64,000 nt of DNA from the NCBI GenBank assembly GCA_030770545.1, contig CM061097.1, forward strand, positions 20,540,501 through 20,604,500, given 5' to 3'. A program made the position numbers and the translations under genes. The stretch's first letter is position 1. Every line of letters begins with the position of its first letter. The notes beneath the pieces were generated by a model that was not told where the DNA came from, made no database searches, and was given only the letters and a program-made list of their open reading frames with translations. This document shows, in pieces, positions 12,501-24,500 of this stretch. This DNA is from Macropodus opercularis (lineage: Eukaryota > Chordata > Actinopteri > Anabantiformes > Osphronemidae).

Positions 12501-15500
12501 TGTTTCAGCAAGACAAACCAAAGCACAAACTGCGCAATTTCCAGCAGCATGGCTCAGTGGTGAAAGAGTCTGAACTGTCACCCTGTAAGAACAGATTAGA
12601 TTCTTATGAAACAAAAATATGACATTACTTGTTCCCAGTGTTGGTAAAGGATGGGGTGACTGTCCATAACGCACCGTATACATTCTTATGTCCTTTCTGT
12701 TTTGTGCATTGTGTTAGTCTTAATTTATTAGACACAGAGAGTGTTTTTTGTGACATGACCTATGAACTAATGTCTCAATCTTAGTCCTTTTCCCCTTTTT
12801 TGCTGTGTCATGCTCCATAGTGACTGTAAGGTTCCCGGTTTCGACACATAAACAAGTCCAGCAGGAATGTTGATATGTGCCTCTAAAAGCAGGGGCTGCT
12901 TCAAACAGGTTTTGTTTAGCTAATTAACATCCCTGTGCTAATGCCGGCATCTCTGGTTCACATCTGAGACGGGGGCTCATGCTTCATCTAGACTTACTGC
13001 CCCCTTCCCCCACCCCCTCTTTGTAATCTTTGCAAGAGCACAGTGAGACGGATGGTTTGGGCTCATGAAGGCAAAAGCTTTAAGTCTGATGAGAACTGGT
13101 GTTTATGGGTGTTTCAGCCCTAAAGCAAAGCGATGCTGGACGTATCTGCAGGTTGTAACAGCAGTGATATCCACAACGCTTGTGTTTGTAGAAGCCTGGA
13201 ACATACAGACACTGGCGCCACAGGACACCAACATGACCTGCTGCTCCTCATGCAGCTTTCTCAGTGACTACCAGATGGAGAAGCCGTAAAAGGAGAGACC
13301 ACCGTTGTTTGTATGCCTGTAAGGCCTGCGCTCCACAAACAGTGACTAACGCTAAGTCAGTACAGTAGTAAAGAGGGTCTTAAGAATCTAGAGCACAAAC
13401 ATGGTTTGACTCCTTCGCTATCAGAGCACGTTCGTGGTAATGGCTGCAGCAGTTTATCTAATGGAGCTGTCTGAGCACAGGCTCTTTTCCGCCTGTCGCT
13501 GGCTCGTTTGAGTCGTGTTCTTCTTGACCTGAAGCTTGACAGCACTCGAGAGGTCAACGCCAGAGACTCAGAGCTTAAAGCATGCGTTAAATACTCTTAC
13601 CCTTAATTATTAGTGCTCTGAATTGTGTTGGCCGTTTTCCTGCTGGGAGGTCAGCTTGGCATGAGAAGCTAAACGGTTAGTTAGACATGTTGGCACATAT
13701 GATTTGACAGGAGGAGGAGGCAGCTGCTCTGATTGGCAGAATGATTGTGATGTTTCATGATAAGCTGCTGCCAAAATGTTCTTCTGTAGCAAAGCCTGAA
13801 ATGTAATAATTAGGTCTCTTTCCTATCTGAACTAAAGTTTAGGTAATGGATGTGTTTAAGCTGACGTTGCTATGCAGCAGTCAGTGTTTGGCTGAGGGTG
13901 AACAATGCGTCCCAGCAGGGCCCAAGACATTGCCTCTGGTAAGGACGTTTAATCTGCTAATCCACTCTGTTTTCATGTGGCGGTAGCATTTGTCAACCTG
14001 ATGCCTTTTCACTTGACATGGATCAGGATTGGTCTGGCTCTGCACGAAGGTCCTGCCCCATAACGGACCCACTTTCAATATGTCTGCAGTAGATGAGGGT
14101 GAAGCACAGAGAGCTCCACATCTCAGGCTGCATTCCTTCACTAATAAGCCCTCACCTCTGCCTCTGACCTTCACTAAGCCTGCTACTACACTGGCTTCAG
14201 CGTTTGAAATGGAATGAGGAAAAGCAATAGAAGTAATAGAAATAAGTCAAAGAAAATCATCAGTAATCGAACTAACGGATCTTCTTCGTTTTTGTGTCCG
14301 TCGTGGTCACACACTCCAAATTACTTTATGGGTATAATGTTACATGTCATTGTCTGCATGAACTATTTAATAGGTAGTTTAGAGTTGTATCAATCAAAGA
14401 TGTTGAAGAGAAGAAAGAGACGTTTAGTCCAACGAATGATCTGAGCTCACAATCGAACATTTAACAAACATGCATCTTGTGTTTTTGTTGTGTGGATAAA
14501 ACTGTATAAAAAGAAGTGTGTATTCACATGTGCACATACGTTCAAGTAAACCCATTTCTTGGGGGTTGAAACTTTCAAATGTCAGGTTTCTGTTATGAAT
14601 GCATCATTGTCCGTATGCATCACTATGGACAAGGGTTAGTGATTTATTAGACAAAGATCAAGGTGCATGAAGAACATTAAAGCCGACGTTAGAAGTAGGT
14701 AGAGGCAGTAGGTGGCAGAGGTGAAGTTTTTTAGGTGAAGTGACTCTGTGAAGGGCCTGTAGGTGTGAGTGGCTGTCTACTGTGTGTGCAGCCTCTAAAG
14801 GACTGGCATCAAGCTGGAAAAGGCTCCAGCTCCTCCTGCAGCCCTTACAAGATGAACCGGTTCGGGTGATGAGTGAGTGAGAAGAGGATCCTTTTTTCTC
14901 TATGTTTATTATTGTCGTTTAAGGTATAGATCAAATTGTAGCAACGTTGATATGTGATGTGTCACATTACACCAGCTCTCATGGCCCAGGTTCTGTTTCT
15001 GATGCGTTCACTACTGACAGGGGGAACTCAGGTGTGTACACGGGTCCACATGCCATCACCTGCTAGGATGACCATTCTAAAACATACAACCAAACTCAGG
15101 GCATGGGCCACAACAAAGGAGAACGGAAGGTGTGAAGCAGATAACGCTGTGTGCTTCCTGTCCTTCCTCCTTTCTTTGCAGCTCTGCCACATGACACCAA
15201 CCTCTGTCACTCCAATGTTTTATCTGCAGATCTTTGGGGAAACCGAACCCGTGCGGATGACGTCAGAGGGCTCAGACTGCCGCTGTAAGTGCATCATGCG
15301 TCCTCTAAGTAAGGACGCGTGTCTGCGTCTGCGGAGCGGCAGCGTCCGTGTGGAGGACTTCTACACGGTGGAGACGGTCAGTTCTGGATCAGACTGTAAG
15401 TGCTCATGCACGGCCCCACCGTCCTCCCTCAACCCCTGTGAGAACGAGTGGAAGATGGAGAAGCTGAAGAAGCAGGCTCCCGAGCTACTAAAGGTGAGGA

Positions 15501-18500
15501 GGCGTCGCTTAAAGCACACTTCTGTTCTTCATAAATACTTACACCAAATGAACTACATTCTGACTTTTGTTTTGTGTAATAATGAGAATGTTTAATACTG
15601 TTTTAAAGCTGGAAACAGTTCTGGACTAAAACAAGCCACTGGAGACATTACTGGGCTTTGGGAACATGTGATGGAGAGTTTCCAACTTTTTTCACATTAG
15701 GATAATGATGAGAACCGAGATCCACAGTGTGAATGTTCTGTGAAGATGTGAGCACAGCTCCCACGTTCTTCACACAGAAGCAGAATATGTTCCACATTAA
15801 AGCAAAAGGCAGTTGACCCAAATCCACTTAATATCAAATATCAATTACAACACACAGAAAGAAAACATATGTGAACCCTTTGATAAAATGTGAAAAAAAC
15901 ACAGTCTGCTTAAACTAATACTACACAAACATTATAGAGTTAGAGCTAAATGGATCCAGGAGTCAGTCGACCTGGAGTCCAGTCAATGTGATGAGGTTGG
16001 ATGGTTAAAGCTGTCCTGCCTATAAAACCACACCAGTTTGAGTTTACTGTTCTCTAGAAGCATTGATGTGAACCAAGCCTCACACTAAGACTCTGAGAAG
16101 ACCTACGACCAAGAAGCACGAAGCTGGAAAGGTTCACAACAGCATCTGTAAAAGCCTTGATGTCCATGTGTCCACGGTGAGACAGACGGACTACAAATGG
16201 AGGAAGCTCAGCTCTGTAGCTACTCTCCCTGGACCTGGTCGTCCTGGAAAGATGACTGAGACACAGCAACCAATAAGGGAAGAAGAATCCTAGAGAGGCA
16301 GCTAAGACTCACAGGAATCTCTGACACATGATGACATTTATGTTGACAAAACATTAAGCTAGAACAGAGAATATGGGAGGAGCCACGGAGGAAGACACTG
16401 ATGTCCAGAAAAATACTGAAGCACGTTTGAAGTTTACAAAAGAGCAGCTGGATGATCCACCGAACTACTGGCAACATATTCTGAGGACAGATGAAACCAA
16501 AGCTGAGTTGATGGAGAGAACACACAACACTATGGTGGAGAAAAAAGGCCCAGATCACCAACATCTACACCTCATCCCCACTGGAAACATGGTGGAGGAG
16601 CATCATGGTTTGGGGCTTTGCTGCCTCAGGGCCTGGACGGTTTGCTGTCATTGACAAATGTATTTATTATTTATTATTCCGGGCGGCACGGTGGTGTGGT
16701 GGTTAGCGCTGTCGCCTCACAGCAAGAAGGTCCCGGGTTTGATTCCCGGAGGCGACCGGGGGCCTTTCTGTGTGGAGTTTGCATGTTCTCCCCGTGTCTG
16801 CGTGGGTTTTCTCCGGGGTCTCCGGTTTCCTCCCACAGTCAAAAGACATGCAGTTAGGTCAATTGGTTGGATGCGTAAATTGCCCATAGGTGTGAGTGTG
16901 TGTATGACTGTGATTGTGTGTCTATATATGTGGCCCTGCGATGGACTGGCGATCTGTCCAGGGTGTACCCTGCCTCTCGCCCAAAGCCAGCTGGGATAGG
17001 CTCCAGCACGCCCGCGACCCCTTCGGGGAAAAAGCGGAAGAAGATGGATGGATGGATTTATTATTCCAAGGTTTATCAAGACATTTTGCAGGAAAACTTC
17101 AGACCATCTGTCCATCAACTGAAGCTCCACAGAGGATGCTATGCAAAGCATAGAAGCAAATCATCAACAGAATGGCTTCAACAGAGAACATCCTCCTTCT
17201 GGACTGGACCAGTCAGCATTAGTTTAAGCAGACTGTGATTTTTTATTGTTGTGACTTAGATGATGATCAGAAACACTGATTTATGCAGAAATCCATGTGA
17301 TCCCAAAGGATTCACAGACTTTTTCCTGCAACTGTCATTTCCTGCATCATGTGTTTTGTATAATACTCTGCAACTATATCTGTCATCTCTTATTCCTTAT
17401 TCCCATTTCATGCAGGGGAGGTTGTCTGGAAGTTGAGTCAATGTCTACCTGTATCTATTCAGGTTCAGTACTTTACTGCAGTCCTTCCAATGTTGACACT
17501 TTTCCTTTTGTTTTACCAGCTCCAGTCCATGGTGGACCTCCTCGAGGGAACCCTTTACAGCATGGATCTGATGAAGGTCCACTCCTACATCAACAAGGTG
17601 GTGTCTCAGATGAACACGCTGGAGGAGGTAGAAGCTTGATCATTTGTGCTGGTAGGAGACAACGTATCCAGTGTGTGAAATAACATTTACTGAAGACTTG
17701 TATGTCGTGTCGCAGACAATCAAGACCAACCTTACGCGAGACAATGAATTTGTTCGGGATAGCATGTTGAGTCTTACCAACCAGTTCAAGAGGTATGAGA
17801 ACTATTCTAACATCATGATGAGCATCAAAAAGGAGATCTCCAGCCTCAGCCTGCAGCTGCTGCAGAAGGACTCATCCGAAAGCAAAGCCCAGGTGGGTAC
17901 CGCAGAAAAAGGAGCCTTACGTGAGTAAAGCTGCGGTGGCGGAGCAGTTCCACAACTGCTGAGCCTCTACTTCTGGAGAGGGGTAGACCTTTCTGAAAGC
18001 TGTTGTCTCACTGCTCTATAGCCTGTCTGCAACAAAAGAAAACCAAAAGGGGGTATTGACCTGGGATTGATTCCGTTTCCACAGGGCATGTCACTGTCTA
18101 CAGCAGCTTTCCAGGAGTTTCTGTACTGACAAAATAAAGACGTTGGAGAGTAGATTCTGTTATGATTATCTATACTACTGCCCAGTACATCAGAGAGGCT
18201 TCAGTCTACCGGACCTAAGACAAAGGGACATTAATCACTTACATGATGCAGCTCAAAAGCTTAAATGAAGACGTGTGAAGGTAAATGGGAGGGTTCTGTG
18301 TTGTTTGCAGCCATTCAGTTACTGCTCATTGGTTATGACGCGTAGATCATAGAAGAGTGTCTGTTGTCATTCTGGATCCAAGCGGTAGCTGCCTCTGTCC
18401 TTCACTGTGGAGCAGCAGCTTCGGGCTGTATTATAGAAATAGTTGTGGTAGATGTGGGCTGTATTGAAGTTGGGCGGGCTGCTGCTGAGCTCTCAGTTCT

Positions 18501-21500
18501 GGTTCAGTTGTTCTGAACAGTGTATTTGTCACATTGTCATTTCTTTCCATGTCTGGCTCTACCTGAGTTTTCGTTCTCTGTCAGGCAGCAGGTAACAGGA
18601 GGTTCAGCCAGTCAGGATATAGTCAGAGTCATATGGGCAGCTTAGATTTGTTTTGTTCCTATGTTGGCCTTCAACATTTGGCTTTTGAAGCTTGTTTTAG
18701 TTGACTTCAGCAAACAGAGTGATCCCACACAATGTTAATATAATTCAGAAGTGTTGATGGTTTTTGAGAGGCTTTACTTGGAATGTCTGGAAGCTTCCCA
18801 AGTTATTTTGGTCAGTACCAGCATAAGGATAAATACTCTCATAAATGCTCATAAAATGGTAAACTAACTAAATGAGAAGTGTATTTGGCCCTAAAGCTAC
18901 AGTGTGTCTTCAGCAACCCCTTGTTTTGTGGTGTGGACTTTGACTTTCGCTAGGACTGAGTCTCAAACAGTCGAGTGGAGTCATCTATTAATAAAGCCAG
19001 AGCGCCGATGCCATTGAGTAGCACCTTGTGACAAATGATCTATGTAAAACGACAATACTGTGATTAACATGTGCAACCTGAACGTCCATTTTACAGGACA
19101 CTAATGATGAGAAAACCAACGTGGCTGTGAAATTACCCAACAAAAAGGCCGCTGCAGCCAAACCTCCTCCCAAACCACCCAAAGAAAAGGTTGTAAAGCC
19201 CAAGAAAGAGGTTGTTAAAGCTGGGAAGCCAGTCAAGCCTGACCCCACTGTCAAAGCCAAGGTGGTTGGCAACCAGCCCGGTGTGGTGAGGGGCATCACG
19301 TACTACAAGGCTGCAAAGGCTGAAGACGAGAGAGGAGGTGAGAACCTTCAGCTTGGCCGTACGCTGTCCCGCTGTAGTGGTGTGTTGGCAGAAAACCACG
19401 TTGACTTTGCGCTTCCTTCGCTGTGCAGTCATCTGTGTGTGATCCACTGTGGGTGTTGAAAGTGATCTAAGTGGGTTTCTTTGCTGGGTCAGGCTCAGAC
19501 AGGTGTCCTGGCCCAGGAATTACTGACAAACCTCATACGACGGTTATGTGCACCAGTCACAGAATTACTGATTAAAAATGCGTTAAGCTCGTGCAGCAAA
19601 CTCCTCACGCAACTTATTAAGACGAGGTCTGTGATACTTTAATGCAAAGGATTCATTTATCCTGGATGTTAACAGGAAAACCTCAGAGAATAAATCTCCA
19701 TAACAAATTTAATCCATGCAGCTGAGTCTGGGCTAAGTTACCTCAGGATGTAGCTAATCACAGCACGGGCAACACAGAATAAAGCAAGCAAAGGGTTTTC
19801 ACCCCTCAGGCCTGGTCAGTGCAGGTCTGGTTGAAGTCATTTAATGAAGCCATGGTAGGCAGCTACCCAACCAGCGCGCTGCGTACCAGCTGATCTGTAG
19901 CTTCATGACCAAATACATAGGGCTAGTGGAATGCTCCTAAATGGAGTCCTGCCATGTCCCCTGACATGCCTCAGCTTTACTCTGCACAATGTGAGGGGAC
20001 CTTCACCAACGCAGAGAAAACATTCTCTGCCTCCTTCCAATCCTCTTTGAGTCTAGCTGAGTGAATAGGTATGCTGCGTTTGCAGCGCACATATAAAACG
20101 CTGTCAGACCGTGTGTTCTGCCGTGTTGGAGAACCTCAGCAAACCCAGCCACCCTTGTCAAGACGCTGTCGCCATTTGGCTGCTGTTCCATATTTTCTCT
20201 GGCAAATAGCAGGATGAAGGCGCCTTTGTTCCTCTGAGGAGGGTGCGTGCACCTTCACGCTTTTTTCTGATTCTAAATTCAGAGTCTGATACAATCACGT
20301 TGCCTTGGGAACGGCCCTGTGTAAGCACAGTCCTTTAGTCTGGGCCAATGAGCTGTTAAGCTACAATCCAAAGGCTTTCTGTGCATCACCTTGTCAGAAC
20401 TTGTGGAACAAATGCAAGACTCATACCAGCAACATCTACTAACTAGAATGCAATAAAGCCCAAAGGCTCTGATTTGTTCATTAAAATATTTGTCTTAATT
20501 AATAAAATACTTTACATTATATTTTGTAAATATAAACACATTTAGAGGTTGTCAACTGACTTTACTTACGGCTTAAGCAATAAACTTCACTTCAGAAAAG
20601 CAAATGTAATGTTCCTGCAGGGTCATATGACGAAAGCAAGAAAAGCCACGGCATGGTCTTTAAAAGCTGTTGAATTATTTGCACCAGCATAGAGCACAAA
20701 GTAATTATATTATAATAAAATATTAGGATTAATAAAACACTGTATGTAGCCAGTCTGGCTTAGTGACATTGTACAACCGTCATGTCTGCTAAGAACAAAC
20801 CATCGTCCTCTTCTGTCGTCTAATTGCAGGTTAAAGTTTAAATTCTTTATCATTTGCTCCTTGTAATACGACAACCTTCATTGGGTCCATGTGTGTAGAG
20901 TATGCGTGTCAGTAAAATGCATTGCTTACGCGGTCGTGCTGTAATCTGCCCACATCTGTCTCACAGCACAGGATGTTTGAGTATAAGGACCAGAAGGAGA
21001 ACAGCCTTACTAAGAAATGCTTTGATTCCTCTGCCTTTTTTACACAGAAAGTGATCCAGAAAACTAAAAAGGGCTTTGACTAATATTGCATTCGACTGGA
21101 TTCAGACACCTTCAAGCGGGATTTGGCCAATCATAGGTTGCTCTAGCACTTGCTCTGAATGGGTGTGATGAAGCGTGATTCACTAGATGACAGTGACATC
21201 TTAAGGCCAAGCTGTTTCAAACGGGTCGACTTCAAGACGCGACAGAGCAGACACTGCTGTAAAGACACGAGCATATAAGGCATCCGTGTTATTGCACTTG
21301 CACAGATCAGAAGTCATCCCTACGAAAAGAGGGACAGAGCAGGACAGAAAGTACAAGCACTTACGTAAGAGGCAGCTCTCATCAGGTTCACAGAAAATGT
21401 ATTGTTGGAGTTATATTCCATGCAAAACACATGCGGGAGACGAGGCTGATCTCAACAAGCTGGGAAGAGAAGGAAGCAGCAGGCTGGAATTCTGTGAATT

Positions 21501-24500
21501 GCTAATGTTCCATCTTTGATGTCAGAGACCAGCAGGCTGTAGATCTGTAGGAGCCTGTCGAGCAGCCGGGTGCTGCACAGTGGTTCAAAGCCCAGTTTAA
21601 CAGACTACGTCTAAATCATGTCGTCTATCTTGGTTACAGCTACGCCTGTCTGACCTTCTCTCATCAGCTATGTTAGTGAAAGCTGTTTATTTCCTTCAGT
21701 TCAAGGTTCTGACTTAACCCTACGTTTCTTCACCTCTATTCCAGAATCTGGCAAAGCATATACAGACCATCAAGTAAGCGAAACCCAGTCTGAGGACGAT
21801 GGAGCTGAAATGATCCTGGAAGCGGTGGAGGCCACTGCGGTAGAACCTGACACCACCGCTGTTGTTCCCACCACCACCACGACTACCAGCGCTACAACTA
21901 CCACCAGCACTACACCCTCCCCTACTACCGACCAAAGTACAGCGGTAGCCGAACGGCCCGCCCCAACCATAGTGCTGGTGTTGGACAACTCCAACAACAA
22001 CACTCGTCCCAACCTCCACAGAGCTGGTACGGGGTCAGGCCCATTTTGATGCCAGTCATTCCGGGCCCACAGTTCATTTAACTGTTGTATTTGCTTCTTC
22101 TAGGGAAGATCCTCAACTGTGAGGGGACGCTGGCATCCATAGAGCAGCCAGAGAAGAAGCACAGTTACGGGCGTAATGAAGGAGCCTGGATGAAGGATCC
22201 TTTGGCTAAAGACTCCAAGATCTATGTCACTAACTATTACTATGGCAACAACCTGGTGGAGTTCCGCAACCTGGACAACTTCAAACAAGGTTTGCATCTT
22301 TGGGACTTGATGGTGCTCTTTAAAACGTTACTGATGCTTGACACCTATATGTCTAGATCTATGGACTGTTGGCAAAATGATATGATGGTAGATTTAGATT
22401 TTAAACGTGAGGCCCTTGCTACGTGTGTGATGGCCCTCTTCAATCTTTCACTATTTCATCATAAAGGTGACCAACCACACGGTTTGCTGGACAGCTGCCA
22501 CAACAGCCACACCTGTCCTTAACCTTTAGTTTAACTTTAACTCTGTTATGACCCTGTTTTCATTTATAGCCGTGTTTTCTCTGACAACACTGTTGACACC
22601 GACTCGTGCTGATTATCCATCGCGCTCTGTGACATCTGTGGAATGCAGGTTTTGGTTATTTTATGTCTCCAGTGGGTGGGAACATTAAATTCTTACACCT
22701 TCAAATCAATTGAGGAGCTGGATAAGACTCTCCAGAGACTTACCATGATCCCTCCTTGAAATACTGAGCTAGTTGATCTAGATGTGTTTGGACAATGGGC
22801 TTTCTAAATGCACTTACATGTGAGGCGTCCTGTGGTGTGGTGAGCCCAGGGCTGTGTGCGGATGACTAGTTATCTTGGTGAGTGGCGGTGATGCCTGCTG
22901 CTCCCTGACATGTGCTCTGGCCTTTCCTTTGAACTGGGCACAGCAGAGAGGGATTAAGTGTGGGCTGGCCTAAGGGATAGCGATAGTGGTCTGGGATGGT
23001 TCTGCTGCTCATTGTTTTTGTCCATCACTGGGCTTTTGGTGCTTTATCATTATCTAAATCAGACTTCCTGAGGTTGAAACGTTAGGACAGCAGCTAAGAT
23101 GTGATTAGAACCTGACACCTACAGTAGACAATGAGAGATCAGGAGTAAAACAAACCTAAACAAACGGTGTCACTGCCACGTGAAGCCAGCAAACATCATG
23201 AACAGATATGTAAAGGACATAATGTTAGCGCAGCAAGCTCAGAGCTGGGTGTGAGTTCATCTGTATTTATAAGCACATTCACACAGCGGAGAGTCTTCAA
23301 CACCCCTGACAGATTGATTCAAGACGTTTCAGGCAGGTCTAAGTAGATTATTGAGGCACCTGAATGGTGACAATAGTCATTATAAAGTCAAGTTTAATCC
23401 CAGTCAGTATAGAGAGGTAAATTGTAGACAAACCTCCATTTTTGTTTTATTATTTTGCGATAGTTACCTACATTGACATTGAAGAGAAAGCTTGCCCTCA
23501 CCAAATACTGGAGGCTCTCCAGACTAAAGTAGAACTAAAAGCTCCCTCATGGTGGGTGATAAATGCAGGCAACATTGTGCATGGACTGTTCTGCTCTCAA
23601 AAATGATATTTTTGAAGACTGTTCGTACGTGACACTAAGGTGGCTCTGACATGATATACTATCTGAACTATTAACACCATTCTTCAAACTGACTAGCGAA
23701 CATGAAACACAAAAGTCAAAAAAAGGCAACAAGTATGATGATTAAAAAAAGGGAAGCACAAACAAGGTTTGGTACAGTTGTCAGTCAATACGAGGCAAAA
23801 CAGCAGAATGTAGATGTTGTAAATATGTATTGAGTTTACGCTCCCTGACAAAAGTCTGGTCTCCTATCCTATAAGTTGTAGGAACAGCAAATAATAAAAA
23901 TACTTGACTTTTAGTTGATCATTTGGAGTCAGAAGTGGGTTATATGAAAACATTACACTTATTTACCCAAAATAAAATCTCATCATGCTGTGATTTTTAA
24001 TTATTTAATTAGGACAGAAAGGTTTGAATTTGCTTAGACAAAAGTCTGTTGAATCTTTAAAGGATTCAACCAATCACAGATAAGAGCAGCTCCTGTGTGT
24101 AGAAGGAGAACTCCAGCACACCGACCTTCAGTTCAAACGCATCCTGGCGGGACAGCATGCTAAAGATTCAACCACAGACCAAAATGCCTGAAGACCAAGT
24201 CCCCGCTGAGGTGGCAGACGTCTTTAATGCGTCTACACGTCAAGTGGAGAGGATAAGAAAAAGATCGGAAGAAACTGGTGACGTTCAGGACCGGCCCAGG
24301 TCAGGGAGGTAGGACGGCTGTCCGAGAGGACCGTTTGTTGGATCGATAGTCCAGGCCCAGCCCTTTATCACTGCAGCACAGCTACATAACAACTGGTCAC
24401 CAGAAAGCCCTGTATCTACAAGAACAGTGGTCTCAGTGACCACTCAGTGCTCAGAAACCAGCACTAAACAGAAGACAACTAAAAGCCCCACAGCAGGAAG

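Noticed and set aside
16717..17151. 144-codon minus-strand frame and overlapping plus-strand frames
   Set aside because: They are translations of the SINE at 16681-17055. Similar frames appear in the 7.5-kb copy, which shows repeat origin.
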